A stretch of 64,000 nt of DNA from Poindextera sp965277425 (GTDB lineage: Bacteria > Pseudomonadota > Alphaproteobacteria > Caulobacterales > Caulobacteraceae): the NCBI GenBank assembly GCA_965277425.1, contig CBDICR010000005.1:558001-622000 (forward strand), given 5' to 3'. Each line of letters starts with the position of its first letter. The first letter of the stretch is position 1. Made by a program: the position numbers and the translations under genes. Of the stretch, positions 17,041 to 25,476 are shown piece by piece. Under the pieces are notes generated by a model, which worked only from the letters and a program-made list of their open reading frames with translations, made no database searches and was not told the origin of the DNA.

Positions 17041-18033
17041 ATGACCCGCATCCTCGTCTATGCGCCGTCGCTGGAGCGCGTTCAGGACCGGTTGCCCGCG
17101 ACGGCCCGGGACGCCGAGTTGCTGATCATGGATACCGAAGGGGTCATCCGGCTGAACGGCCAGGAGGTTTCGGTCGACGACGCCGATCCCGAGATCGGCT
17201 GGATGACGGTGGAGCTGTTCGGCGCGCCGGCGTCGCGCAACTTTTTCGTCGCCCTGCTCAAGGCGCCCGCGCTGAAATGGGTGCAGAGCGCCGCGGCCGG
17301 GTTCGACAACCCGGCCTTTGCGCGCCTGGTCGCCAAGGGTGCGCGGCTGACCACCAACAACGCCCAGGCCGCCAGCATGGCGGAATATGTGCTCTGGGGC
17401 GTGCTCGACCATTTCCAGCACGGCGCTAAGCGCCGCGCGGCGCAAGAAAAGCGCGACTGGGCCCGGCTGCCTTATCGCGAAATCGGCCGCACCCGCTGGC
17501 TGATCGTCGGCTTCGGCGCCATCGGCCAGGCCGTGGCCGTTCGCGCGGCGGCATTCGGGGCGCACATCACCGGCGTTCGCCGCACGCCCGGTTCGCACCC
17601 TCTGGCCCAGGCCATGGCGAGCCCGGACCAGGTCAGAGCGCTATTGCCCGATGCCGATGTCGTGGTGCTGCTGGTCCCGCTCAGCCCCGCCACCGCCAAC
17701 ATGGCCGACGCCGAGTTCCTGGCCGCGATGAAGCCAGGCTCGATGCTGGTCAATGTCGGCCGCGGCGATCTCGTCGACGAGCCGGCCCTGCTCGCCGCCC
17801 TGGACGCCGGCAAGCCTGAGCACGCCCTGCTCGATGTGTTCCACGAGGAGCCGCTGCCGGCGCAAAGCCCTTTCTGGGATCACCCCAGGGTGACGCTGAC
17901 CGGTCACGCCTCGTCCATCGGCGATGGGCTGGGCCCGCGCGGCGAGACCCTCTTCCTCGACAACCTCGACCGCTACCTGACCGGCCGGCCCCTGCTCAAC
18001 GAGGCCGACCCCAAGGACGTGCTGGCCGGTTAG
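17041..18033 (+). CDS. D-isomer-specific 2-hydroxyacid dehydrogenase
   Basis: NAD(P)H-dependent dehydrogenase of the D-2-hydroxyacid family, 330 aa, cytoplasmic. The nucleotide-binding domain has WLIVGFGAIGQAVAVRAAAFG at about 152-172. The catalytic triad is visible: Arg in MLVNVGRGDLVDE, Glu in LDVFHEEPLP and His in TLTGHASS. The His motif is TGHASS rather than the commoner TPHxxG. The substrate could be glyoxylate, hydroxypyruvate or another 2-oxoacid and cannot be told from sequence. ATG at 17041 has a GAAGGAG ribosome site inside the terminator-to-start gap. Its stop (TAG) overlaps the TAA of the convergent small gene at 18030. Confidence 0.92.
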   Translation: MTRILVYAPSLERVQDRLPATARDAELLIMDTEGVIRLNGQEVSVDDADPEIGWMTVELFGAPASRNFFVALLKAPALKWVQSAAAGFDNPAFARLVAKGARLTTNNAQAASMAEYVLWGVLDHFQHGAKRRAAQEKRDWARLPYREIGRTRWLIVGFGAIGQAVAVRAAAFGAHITGVRRTPGSHPLAQAMASPDQVRALLPDADVVVLLVPLSPATANMADAEFLAAMKPGSMLVNVGRGDLVDEPALLAALDAGKPEHALLDVFHEEPLPAQSPFWDHPRVTLTGHASSIGDGLGPRGETLFLDNLDRYLTGRPLLNEADPKDVLAG

Positions 18034-18386
18034 TTTCCGGCCGGCGCTGTGCTCTGGCCGCCATGGCTCATCGGGCCGCCGTCGGCGGCGCGGTTGGCCG
18101 GGGTGTCCGGCACCGGCCCGTTCGTGACCGTCACCGGGGCGCCAGCGCCCGGCGCAGAGTCGGCCGGCGCCGGCGTTTGCGAGGACGACGACATTCCGCT
18201 CTGGCTGGCCGGGCTGTCGGGCTGGCCCGCCGAGGACGCCGCTGCGGAGGCGGGGCCGGAACTCATGTCCGCCGGCTGCCCAGCGTCCTGAGCCTGCACG
18301 ACGCTGGCCGCCGCGAGTGAGAGGGCCAACATGGCCGCCCCGAATAGGATTGAGCGATGACCGGTCCGAACCGTTTGATGATGCAT
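18030..18386 (-). CDS. Small exported Ser/Pro/Gly-rich protein
   Basis: A 118-aa protein I do not recognise. The N-terminus is a signal peptide (SILFGAAMLALSLAAASVVQAQ, cleavage after AQA likely). The rest is low-complexity, rich in Ser, Pro, Ala, Gly and Gln (MSSGPASAAASSAGQPDSPA), without Cys or aromatic residues, and probably unfolded in the periplasm. It is the kind of gene annotated as hypothetical in Caulobacterales. The convergent stop overlap with the dehydrogenase gene and the signal peptide support it being real. The start could instead be a Met nearer the hydrophobic core. Confidence 0.6.
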   Translation of the reverse strand: MHHQTVRTGHRSILFGAAMLALSLAAASVVQAQDAGQPADMSSGPASAAASSAGQPDSPASQSGMSSSSQTPAPADSAPGAGAPVTVTNGPVPDTPANRAADGGPMSHGGQSTAPAGN

Positions 18387-18520
18387 GACGCGCCTCCCTG
18401 TCTTCTGAGAGCGTCAACCTAATCCACAAATGGCGTATGGCGAAACGCGGCCTTTCCGGACCGCTCCGGGCGCCGCAGCGTGTGGTTGTCCCCGCAAAAC
18501 CCCAGAGCCGATGTCTGGCG

Positions 18521-18982
18521 CTATTTGCGCTTCCAGAAGACGCCGCTGCGGGCGACGTAGCGGTTGGGCAGCTCCTTGTCGCCCGCCTCGGCATAGCCAA
18601 GCTCGCCCATCAGCTGCGCGGTCATGGCGTGTGCGGTGGCGATCGCCGCGTCATTGTGGCGGTAGTTGACGCCAAGCGACTCGTGGAACAGGGCGTCGGC
18701 GCCCGCAACGGCCGGCAGACCGTCGAGAGTCGCCTCGATGCAGGCCGACCGCGCCTCCTTCGACGCCATGATGTTCTGCATCGCCTCGCGAAGGGGATCG
18801 TCCTGCGCCAAAAGGCCGGGCTCGGCATAGGGCAGGCCCAGCCTTTCGATCTCGCGCGCCAGCTGGTTGCCGTCGGCGGTCCTCAGCGTGCGCGCCCGCT
18901 TCCAGATCGCATAGCGCTCCTGCGCCGTGCGCGCGGCGAGCTTGGAGCGCGTCCAGCCGCCGATAAACCGTTCTTCATCCAT
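18521..18982 (-). CDS. Hypothetical protein
   Basis: Unrecognised 153-aa soluble protein with no signal or membrane segment. It starts MDEERFIGGWTRSKLAARTAQERYAIWKRART and is mostly helical and charged. A conserved-looking core is LAQDDPLREAMQNIMASKEARSACIEATLDGLP, and the end is basic (PNRYVARSGVFWKRK). It is transcribed divergently from ftsK, with about 150 bases between the starts. Codon use is like that of its neighbours, so it is probably a resident gene. No function can be inferred. Confidence 0.65.
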   Translation of the reverse strand: MDEERFIGGWTRSKLAARTAQERYAIWKRARTLRTADGNQLAREIERLGLPYAEPGLLAQDDPLREAMQNIMASKEARSACIEATLDGLPAVAGADALFHESLGVNYRHNDAAIATAHAMTAQLMGELGYAEAGDKELPNRYVARSGVFWKRK

Positions 18983-19135
18983 GATGGGCGCAGGTTAGCG
19001 CGCCGGGGGCCTGGCGATAAAGACGCAAATTTCTCGCGCCCGCCCTTGATTCCACGCCGCGAGGTAAACGCCTCTTAACCCTCTGCGGCCAATAGCTTGT
19101 CCAGGTTGAGATTTTACAACGGGACCAAGTTTGCG

Positions 19136-21451
19136 ATGGCCAGAATGGCGCGCAGGTCGGCTGTGGCGATTGCGGCCAGGAGCGCGCACGCCGGCTGGAC
19201 GCATCCGACGATCGCGCGCCTGCGCGGCGGCATGGTCGCGGCCTTCGGGATCGGCCTGCTCTGCGCCTTTGCAACCTATCGCGTCACCGATCCGAGCCTC
19301 GACGCCGCCTCGAATCTGCGCGCGCACAATATCCTCGGCGGGTTGGGCGCCGATGCGGCCGATCTCGGCCTGCAGACCCTCGGCCTCACCGCCTGGCTGA
19401 TCGCCGGCCTGATGGTGGCGGCGGGCCTCACCCGCGTCGTCGCCCGCGACCCCGGCAAGAGCCGCAGCCGCATCCGCTGGCGCGTGTTCTGCGGCCTGAT
19501 CGGCGCGCTTACCCTGGCCGGCATGCTGGCCGCACCACAGCCGCCGGTGAATTGGCCGCTGGCCGGCGGCCTGGGCGGGTTCGTCGGCGAACTGGTGCTG
19601 AACCGCCTCGCCGGCATGATCGCCGCCCTGCACGCGCCCGCATCGCACGGACTGGCGGCGGTCATTCTCGGCCTGGCCGGATTCACCGGCCTGGCCATCG
19701 CCGCCGGCGCCCACAAGCTCGACCGCGCCAGGCTGACTGCCTGGCTGACCTGGCGACGGCCCGCCGCGCCGGCCGCGGCGCCCGCCCGGCGTCGGCGCCA
19801 ACCCGTGGCGCAAAAGCCTGAACCCCAGGCCAAGGCCGCCGAGACCAGCGCCGACGCGCCCCCAGCGCTCGAGGTCAAGGCGCCCAAGCCGCCGCCCCGC
19901 GAGTCGTCCCGCGAGGCGCGCGAGAGCCAGGGCGCGTTCGAATTCGCCCAGCCCGGCGGCTTTCGCCTCCCGGAGCTGGCCATGCTGGCCAAGCCCAAGC
20001 CGCGGCAGACGGCCATCGACGAGGAAGCTTTGCGCCAGAACGCCCGAATGCTGGAAAGCGTGTTGGCCGAATTCGGCGTCCGCGGCGAGATCGATCAGAT
20101 CCGCCCCGGCCCGGTCGTCACCCTCTACGAACTGTCGCCGGCCCCAGGCGTGAAGTCGGCCCGCGTCGTGGCGCTCTCCGACGACATCGCGCGCTCGATG
20201 AGCGTCGCCGCTTGCCGCGTCTCCGTCGTTCCCGGCCGCAACGCCATCGGCATCGAGCTGCCCAATGCCCGGCGCGAGACCGTCTATCTGCGCGATCTGC
20301 TCGCCTCGGCGGAATACGACAAGAAGAGCCAGACCCTGCCGCTGGCGCTCGGCGAGACCATCGGCGGCGAGCCCTATATCGCCGACCTGGCCAAGATGCC
20401 CCACCTCTTGATCGCCGGCACCACCGGTTCGGGCAAGTCGGTCGGCGTCAACGCCATGATCCTGTCGATCCTCTACCGGCTGCCCCCGGAACAGTGCCGC
20501 TTCATCATGATCGATCCGAAGATGCTGGAACTGTCGGTCTACGACGGTATCCCGCACCTTTTGGCGCCCGTGGTCACTGATCCCAAGAAGGCGGTGGTGG
20601 CCTTGAAGTGGACCGTCAAGGAGATGGAGGACCGCTATCGCCGCATGTCGAAGATCGGCGTGCGCAACGTGGCGGGCTACAACGAACGGGCGGTGGAGGC
20701 CCTGGCCAAGGGCGAACACTTCGTACGCACCGTGCAGACCGGCTTCGACGAGCAGAACCGCCCGGTCTACGAGGAAGAGAAGCTTCGGCCCGAGCCCATG
20801 CCCTATCTGGTGGTGGTGATCGACGAGGTGGCCGACCTGATGCTGGTGGCCGGCAAGGACATCGAGGGCGCTGTCCAGCGCCTGGCCCAGATGGCCCGCG
20901 CCGCCGGCATCCACCTGATCATGGCCACCCAGCGCCCCTCGGTGGACGTGATCACCGGCACCATCAAGGCCAACTTCCCCACCCGGATCAGCTTCCAGGT
21001 AACCTCCAAGATCGACAGCCGCACCATCATGGGCGAGCAGGGCGCCGAACAGCTGCTCGGCCAGGGCGACATGCTCTACATGGCCGGCGGCGGCCGGGTG
21101 ACGCGGCTGCACGGGCCCTTCGTCTCCGACGGCGAGGTCGAGGCCGTGGCGCGCTACCTGCGCAGCCAGGGCCAACCGCAATATCTTGAAGACGTCACCG
21201 CGGTTCTCGAAAGCGAGGACCTGGACGGCGGCGGTTTCGATGAGGGCGGCTCCGGGGACGACCTCTACGACCGGGCCGTCGCCGTGGTCACTCGCGACCG
21301 CAAAGCCTCGACCAGCTACATCCAGCGCCGCCTGCAGATCGGCTATAATCGCGCCGCCTCGCTGATGGAGCGGATGGAGGATGAAGGCGTGGTCGGGCCG
21401 GCCAACCACGCCGGAAAACGCGATATCCTGGCTGGGCCGCCGCCCAGCTGA
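19136..21451 (+). CDS. ftsK: DNA translocase FtsK
   Basis: FtsK couples septum formation to chromosome segregation by pumping DNA at the division site and activating XerCD at dif. About 771 aa. Four membrane segments lie in the first 200 residues (for example GGMVAAFGIGLLCAFATYRV and LAAVILGLAGFTGLAIAAGA), followed by a short Pro/Ala linker. The motor has Walker A GTTGSGKS at about 428 and Walker B LVVVIDEVADL. The C-terminal winged-helix gamma domain (STSYIQRRLQIGYNRAASLMER cut by its Arg-rich turn) reads KOPS. ATG at 19136 is preferred over TTG 19097. lolA follows 76 bases later. Confidence 0.96.
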   Translation: MARMARRSAVAIAARSAHAGWTHPTIARLRGGMVAAFGIGLLCAFATYRVTDPSLDAASNLRAHNILGGLGADAADLGLQTLGLTAWLIAGLMVAAGLTRVVARDPGKSRSRIRWRVFCGLIGALTLAGMLAAPQPPVNWPLAGGLGGFVGELVLNRLAGMIAALHAPASHGLAAVILGLAGFTGLAIAAGAHKLDRARLTAWLTWRRPAAPAAAPARRRRQPVAQKPEPQAKAAETSADAPPALEVKAPKPPPRESSREARESQGAFEFAQPGGFRLPELAMLAKPKPRQTAIDEEALRQNARMLESVLAEFGVRGEIDQIRPGPVVTLYELSPAPGVKSARVVALSDDIARSMSVAACRVSVVPGRNAIGIELPNARRETVYLRDLLASAEYDKKSQTLPLALGETIGGEPYIADLAKMPHLLIAGTTGSGKSVGVNAMILSILYRLPPEQCRFIMIDPKMLELSVYDGIPHLLAPVVTDPKKAVVALKWTVKEMEDRYRRMSKIGVRNVAGYNERAVEALAKGEHFVRTVQTGFDEQNRPVYEEEKLRPEPMPYLVVVIDEVADLMLVAGKDIEGAVQRLAQMARAAGIHLIMATQRPSVDVITGTIKANFPTRISFQVTSKIDSRTIMGEQGAEQLLGQGDMLYMAGGGRVTRLHGPFVSDGEVEAVARYLRSQGQPQYLEDVTAVLESEDLDGGGFDEGGSGDDLYDRAVAVVTRDRKASTSYIQRRLQIGYNRAASLMERMEDEGVVGPANHAGKRDILAGPPPS

Positions 21452-21527
21452 AGCTTGCGTTGCGAGCCGATGCGCGCGAACAGAACGGGCCGGGGCCCGC
21501 TGCCGACGCGAAGAGGATTCTGAAACC

Positions 21528-22202
21528 TTGATCCGCCTGTCGAAGTTTGGCGCGCCTTGCGCCGCCCTGATCCTGGTCGCCGGCGCGCTGGCGTCTCCAC
21601 CCGCCCGCCCGGCCGAGACGGCTTCGGCCGCTAAAGACCAGGCGCTCTCGCCGGACGACCAGGCCCTCGTTGCTCAGGCCGCGGCCTATCTCGACGGTTT
21701 CAACGAGCTCAAAGGCCGCTTCGTGCAGACGGATTCGCGCGGCGCGGTCTCGACCGGCGAGCTCTATCTGAAACGTCCGGGCCTGGCCCGTTTCGCCTAC
21801 GATCCGCCGTCGAGCCTGCTGGTGGTCTCGGACGGCCGCAATGTCTCGATCACCGATCCCCGGCTGAAGACCAATGACCGCTATCCGCTGGGGGTCACGC
21901 CGCTGGCCCTGGTCCTGGGCCAGCATCTGCGCCTGGATCGAGGCGTCCTCATCAGCCGCGTCACGCAACTTGGCGACGGCTTCGCCATCACCGCGCGGGA
22001 TGCGCGCCATCCGGCGCAAGGGCGGATCATTCTGACCTTCCGGGCCCATCCCTTACGCCTGAGCGAATGGGTCATGACCGACGCCGAAGGCCAGACCACG
22101 CAAATCCGATTGACCTCTCTGACCCCGACCTCGGGGCTGGAGCCCTCGCTTTTCGTTCCCCCGAGCTATTACGACCGGCCGGCCTTGCCCCCGCCGAATT
22201 GA
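21528..22202 (+). CDS. lolA: LolA-like outer-membrane lipoprotein carrier
   Basis: Periplasmic carrier that takes lipoproteins from LolCDE to the outer membrane; about 224 aa. The N-terminus is a signal peptide (FGAPCAALILVAGALASPPA). The mature part has the family pattern AAYLDGFNELKGRFVQTDSRG, GELYLKRPGLARFAYDPPSSLLVVSDG and the C-terminal PSLFVPPSYYDRP. I place the start at TTG 21528, with AAGAGG at 21511-21516 upstream; no ATG fits before the signal. The ftsK-lolA-xth order is seen in related Caulobacterales. lolB is not in the window. A candidate small RNA and terminator lie downstream. Confidence 0.88.
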   Translation: MIRLSKFGAPCAALILVAGALASPPARPAETASAAKDQALSPDDQALVAQAAAYLDGFNELKGRFVQTDSRGAVSTGELYLKRPGLARFAYDPPSSLLVVSDGRNVSITDPRLKTNDRYPLGVTPLALVLGQHLRLDRGVLISRVTQLGDGFAITARDARHPAQGRIILTFRAHPLRLSEWVMTDAEGQTTQIRLTSLTPTSGLEPSLFVPPSYYDRPALPPPN

Positions 22203-22241
22203 GACATTTTCGTCACAATCAAGCTTTCTGCATCGGCGCGC

Positions 22242-22270
22242 TTGACTTTTCCTCCGTCAGTGGCAATTTT
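22242..22270 (+). promoter_or_regulatory. Candidate housekeeping promoter for the small RNA
   Basis: TTGACT at 22242-22247, then GCAATTTT at 22263-22270, resemble the Caulobacter SigA pattern (TTGAC, 10-14 bases, GCtANAWC), though the -10 match is partial. Transcription would begin near 22277. No general-stress sigma (EcfG/SigT) pattern of GGAAC and CGTT was seen. Support is moderate. Confidence 0.4.
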
Positions 22271-22276
22271 GGCACG

Positions 22277-22390
22277 CATGAAGGCGATGGCGTTACTTCC
22301 GCCGCCTTGGTCCCCGCCGGACCCAATCCCCTCCCGGCGGCGGAATGAGAGACGACTTTAACGCCCAGGCTTGTCCTGGGCGTTTTCTTT
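22277..22390 (+). ncRNA. Candidate structured small RNA with exposed C-rich segment
   Basis: The 215-base gap between lolA and xth holds a highly structured segment. A perfect 10-bp stem, TTCCGCCGCC (22297-22306) with GGCGGCGGAA (22336-22345), encloses an inner stem TTGGTCC / GGACCCAA (22307-22313 / 22319-22326). A single-stranded TCCCCTCCC (22327-22335) is complementary to Shine-Dalgarno sequences. A 15-base linker leads to a strong intrinsic terminator ending 27 bases before xth. With the promoter at 22242 this gives an RNA of about 110 bases. The architecture is like C-rich-loop small RNAs of alphaproteobacteria such as GsrN, but identity is not shown. An in-frame peptide of 27 codons is Pro-rich and unconvincing. 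Confidence 0.6.
22361..22390 (+). terminator. Intrinsic terminator before xth
   Basis: ACGCCCAGG (22361-22369), loop CTTGT, CCTGGGCGT (22375-22383), followed by TTTCTTT. The 9-bp stem is perfect. It would end lolA read-through or the candidate small RNA, and lies 27 bases before the xth ATG, so xth needs its own promoter or regulated read-through. Confidence 0.88.
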
Positions 22391-22417
22391 GCGCCGAAAG
22401 CGCTTTAGCAGGAACGC

Positions 22418-23224
22418 ATGCGCCTTCGCCTCGCCACCTGGAACATCAACTCGGTGCGGCTACGCATCGATCAGGTCGCCCGCTTCGTCGCCGAGCAGGC
22501 GCCAGACGTGCTCTGCCTGCAGGAAATCAAGTGCCAGGAGGGCGAGTTTCCGCGCGAGGCTTTCGCGCAGATGGGCCTGCCGCACCTAGCGATCAGCGGT
22601 CAGAAGGGCTGGCACGGCGTCGCCATCGCCTCGCGTCTGCCTTTCGATCCCGGACCCAGGCTCGACGTCTGCCGCGAGGGCCATGCCCGCTGCGTCTCGG
22701 TGGTGGTCGAGGGGATCGAGGTGCAGAACTTCTACATTCCCGCCGGCGGCGATGTCCCCGACCGCGCCCTCAACGCCAAGTTCGACCATAAGCTCGACTT
22801 CTATGAGCGGCTGACCCGCCTGGCGGCCGAGCGCGATCCGCGAACGCCGCTGATCATCGCTGGCGACATGAACGTGGCTCCCAGCGAAAACGACGTCTGG
22901 AGCCACCGCCAGATGCTGAAGGTGGTCAGTCATACCCCGATCGAGGTCGCGGCCATGACGGCGCTGAAAGAGGCCGGCGGCTTCATCGACCTGGTGCGCG
23001 AGGCCTATCCGGAGCCGCAGAAGCTGTTCTCCTGGTGGAGCTATCGCGCCCAGGATTTCCGCGCCTCGAACCGCGGCCTTCGGCTCGATCATCTCTGGGC
23101 CAGCCCAGGCCTGCGCAACGCCATCTCCGCCGCCGGTCCCGGAGCGGCCCGCGTCCACGACACCGTGCGCGAGTGGGAGCGGCCCAGCGACCACGCCCCG
23201 GTGACCGCCGATCTGGTGATCTAA
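22418..23224 (+). CDS. xth: Exodeoxyribonuclease III (AP endonuclease)
   Basis: Exonuclease III family AP endonuclease for base-excision repair, 268 aa. Motifs are in order: LRLATWNINSVRLR (metal-binding Asn), LCLQEIKCQEGEFP (catalytic Glu), QNFYIPAGGD, IIAGDMNVAPSENDVW (Asp and Asn), DHLWAS and WERPSDHAPVTADL (the C-terminal SDH catalytic His). The length is normal. AGGAACGC before ATG is a fair ribosome site. It follows a strong terminator, and the stop overlaps that of the convergent hydrolase gene at 23221. Nothing is missing. Confidence 0.96.
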   Translation: MRLRLATWNINSVRLRIDQVARFVAEQAPDVLCLQEIKCQEGEFPREAFAQMGLPHLAISGQKGWHGVAIASRLPFDPGPRLDVCREGHARCVSVVVEGIEVQNFYIPAGGDVPDRALNAKFDHKLDFYERLTRLAAERDPRTPLIIAGDMNVAPSENDVWSHRQMLKVVSHTPIEVAAMTALKEAGGFIDLVREAYPEPQKLFSWWSYRAQDFRASNRGLRLDHLWASPGLRNAISAAGPGAARVHDTVREWERPSDHAPVTADLVI

Positions 23225-24027
23225 CCGGCCGTCTCGGCCACGAACCGCTCAAGCAGGGGATTGAACCGGTCAGGCGCCTCCCAGAAGGGCGCGTGGCCGA
23301 GGCTCGCCAGGCTGTAGACCTGACCGTCCCAGAGATTGGCGTAGGCGACCGTGGCGAAATACTCGCCATGGATGAAGGCGTCCTCGGCCCCGTTGACGAT
23401 GGCCAGCGGAACCGCGGCGGTCTCGGCGATCCGGCGCTGGTCGTCGGCCCCGCCGGCCAGGGCGTCGGCGATCATGATCTCCCGCGCTGCGCCGTCGGTG
23501 CGGCGCGCGGCCTCAAGCATGAAGGGCTCGAACGGCGCGGCGGCGGCGCGGGCGAAGGTCTCGGCGTCGACCGCCGACCAGTCGCGCGCGCCGTTCAGGC
23601 CCACGAGCTCGGTCGGCCGAAAGCCCAGGCCGAATCCTTCCATTCCGGCCGGAATGGGCGGCGCGCCGCTGATCATCACCCCGGTCAGGCCGGGCAGGCG
23701 CGCAATCATGTTCAGCGCCACATGGCCGCCCAACGACCAGCCGAAAACGGTGGCCCGCGACACGCCCAGCCCGGCCAGCACCTCGATGGCGGCGTCGGCA
23801 TAGCCGTTCAGCGTGTAGGCCTTGGCCGGGTCTCGCGCGTCGCTGGAGGCCCCGTGTCCCGGCAGATCCATGGCGATCAGCCGCAGGCGCAAGGCGAGCG
23901 GACTGTCGAATTGCCGCCGAAAGACCTCCTTGCACGATGAATTGCCGTGAATCATCAGCACGGGCGGCCCGTCGCCGGCGGAGTCCCGGACGGCGATGTC
24001 AGCGAAAGAGGTCGGCGTCACGCTCAT
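23221..24027 (-). CDS. Alpha/beta-fold hydrolase
   Basis: Cytoplasmic alpha/beta hydrolase, 268 aa. It has VLMIHGNSSCKEVFRRQF (oxyanion region), LIAMDLPGHGAS, the nucleophile elbow FGWSLGGHVAL with Ser, the acid AIVNGAEDAFI and the catalytic His in SLGHAPFWEAPDRF. The arrangement is that of small-molecule esterases, dehalogenase-like enzymes and carbon-carbon hydrolases; the substrate is unknown. It lies immediately downstream of the response regulator gene on the same strand (16 bases), so the two may be co-transcribed. The convergent stop overlaps that of xth. Confidence 0.85.
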   Translation of the reverse strand: MSVTPTSFADIAVRDSAGDGPPVLMIHGNSSCKEVFRRQFDSPLALRLRLIAMDLPGHGASSDARDPAKAYTLNGYADAAIEVLAGLGVSRATVFGWSLGGHVALNMIARLPGLTGVMISGAPPIPAGMEGFGLGFRPTELVGLNGARDWSAVDAETFARAAAAPFEPFMLEAARRTDGAAREIMIADALAGGADDQRRIAETAAVPLAIVNGAEDAFIHGEYFATVAYANLWDGQVYSLASLGHAPFWEAPDRFNPLLERFVAETAG

Positions 24028-24043
24028 CGGCGCCCATGCGATC

Positions 24044-24724
24044 CTACGGCGACAGCCGGTAACCGCCGGTTTCGGTCAATAGCAGCTTGGCGCTCTGGGC
24101 GTCGGGTTCGATCTTCTGGCGCAGGCGATAGACGTGGGTCTCCAGCGTGTGGGTGGTGACGCCAGCATTATAGCCCCAGACCTCAGCCAGCAGCTCCTCG
24201 CGCGACACCGGCTTTTCACCGGCGCGATAGAGGTATTTCAGGATGCTGGTCTCTTTCTCGGTCAGCCGGATCTTGCGCGCCTTTTCGTCGATCAGCAGCT
24301 TCGCCGCCGGTCGGAACTCATAGGGCCCGATGCGGAAGACCGCGTCCTCCGATTGCTCATGGCTACGCAGCTGGGCGCGGACGTGAGCGAGCAGGACGCT
24401 GAAGCGGAAGGGCTTGGTGACATAGGCGTTGGCGCCGGCGTCGAGCCCTTCGATGGTGTCGGCGTCGCTGGCCGCCGCCGTCAGCATGATCACCGGCGCA
24501 TTGACCCCGGCCGCCTTCAGCCGCCGACAGACCTCGCGGCCGTCCAGGTCGGGCAGGTTGACGTCGAGCACGATCAGATCCGGCTTGACCGCCTGGGCGG
24601 CGCTGAGGCCGGCCTCGCCGGTCCCGGCCTCCTCGACGTCGAACTCCTCGCGCAGCTGCTCGGCGAGGTCGCCGCGCAGCTCGGGGTCGTCGTCGACGAT
24701 CAGAATGGTTTTACGCTGCGCCAT
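24044..24724 (-). CDS. OmpR/PhoB-family response regulator
   Basis: Two-component response regulator of 226 aa. The receiver domain (1-118) has the acidic pocket TILIVDDDPELR, the phosphoacceptor Asp in LIVLDVNLPD, and the switch residues Thr (IMLTAAAS) and Lys (YVTKPF). The C-terminal winged helix (about 130-225) ends with the typical THTLETHVYRLRQKIE and TETGGYRLSP. No histidine kinase is adjacent, so it is an orphan here. It lies upstream of a hydrolase gene and downstream of yggS, all on the minus strand. Targets cannot be told from the sequence. Confidence 0.93.
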   Translation of the reverse strand: MAQRKTILIVDDDPELRGDLAEQLREEFDVEEAGTGEAGLSAAQAVKPDLIVLDVNLPDLDGREVCRRLKAAGVNAPVIMLTAAASDADTIEGLDAGANAYVTKPFRFSVLLAHVRAQLRSHEQSEDAVFRIGPYEFRPAAKLLIDEKARKIRLTEKETSILKYLYRAGEKPVSREELLAEVWGYNAGVTTHTLETHVYRLRQKIEPDAQSAKLLLTETGGYRLSP

Positions 24725-24772
24725 GCGCCGAACATGGCCCCGCGGCCCCCGGGCGTAAAGCCGCGCGCGCCA

Positions 24773-25453
24773 CTAAACCTTGGCCCTTGCCCCAAACAGA
24801 GCCTGGCCGACGCGCACCGAGGTGGCCCCGAAGCGGATGGCGGTCTCGAAGTCGGCGCTCATGCCCATGGAGAGTTTGCCGACGCCGTTGCGGCGCGCGA
24901 TCTTGGCCAGGAGCGCGAAATGCATGGCCGGCTCCTCATCCGCCGGCGGCACGCACATGAGGCCCTCGATGGAGAGGCCGAATTCGTCGCGGCAGGCCGC
25001 GATGAAGCCGTCGACCTCCGCCGGCGCCACGCCCGCCTTTTGCGGCTCCTCGCCGATATTCACCTCGATATAGAGCCTGGGCGCCGCGCCGCGCTTCTGG
25101 ATCTCGCCGGCGAGGCCGCGGGCCAGTTTCGGGCGGTCCAGGGTCTCGATCACATCGAAGAGCGCCAGCGCATCGCGCACCTTGTTGGTCTGCAGCGGCC
25201 CGATGAGGCGAAGTTCGAGGCCTTCCCCGCGCCCAGCCCAGCGGCCTTCAGCCTCCTGCACCCGGTTCTCCCCGAAACGTCTTTGGCCGGCGGCCAGGAT
25301 CGGCTCTATGGTCTCCCAGGCCTGGGTCTTGGTCACGGCGACCAGGGCGATGTCGGCCGGGTCGCGGCCGGCGGCGCGCGCGGCCGCGGCCATCCGGTCA
25401 AGCACGGCTTGCAACGCCGGTGTCGAGGCGTCCATCGGAGCGGGAGCGGTCAT
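24773..25453 (-). CDS. yggS: YggS/PROSC-family pyridoxal phosphate homeostasis protein
   Basis: PLP-binding TIM-barrel protein that buffers pyridoxal phosphate; it has no known catalytic activity. About 226 aa. The PLP lysine lies in IALVAVTKTQ. Other family motifs are FGENRVQEAEGRW, LRLIGPLQTNKV, YIEVNIGEEPQKAG, GLMCVPP, LSMGMSADFETAI and GATSVRVGQALFG. I choose the ATG at 25453 (MTAPAPMDAS); the frame is open for 29 more residues of Arg/Pro-rich sequence without homology. It diverges closely from the ThiE-like gene, whose start is within about 25 bases. Confidence 0.93.
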   Translation of the reverse strand: MTAPAPMDASTPALQAVLDRMAAAARAAGRDPADIALVAVTKTQAWETIEPILAAGQRRFGENRVQEAEGRWAGRGEGLELRLIGPLQTNKVRDALALFDVIETLDRPKLARGLAGEIQKRGAAPRLYIEVNIGEEPQKAGVAPAEVDGFIAACRDEFGLSIEGLMCVPPADEEPAMHFALLAKIARRNGVGKLSMGMSADFETAIRFGATSVRVGQALFGARAKV

Positions 25454-25476
25454 TGGGACAGGCGGCCGTTTGGGTT

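Noticed and set aside
18995..21409. 804-codon open frame antisense to ftsK
   Set aside because: Same effect; mirrors ftsK codons and shows no recognisable domain.
22200..22276. General-stress (EcfG/SigT) promoter before the small RNA, which would support a GsrN identity
   Set aside because: No GGAAC...CGTT pair was found; only a housekeeping-type promoter is visible.
22277..22360. Possible 27-codon peptide MKAMALLPPPWSPP in the lolA-xth gap
   Set aside because: No ribosome site, Pro-rich because of the RNA stems, and the RNA structure explains the sequence better.
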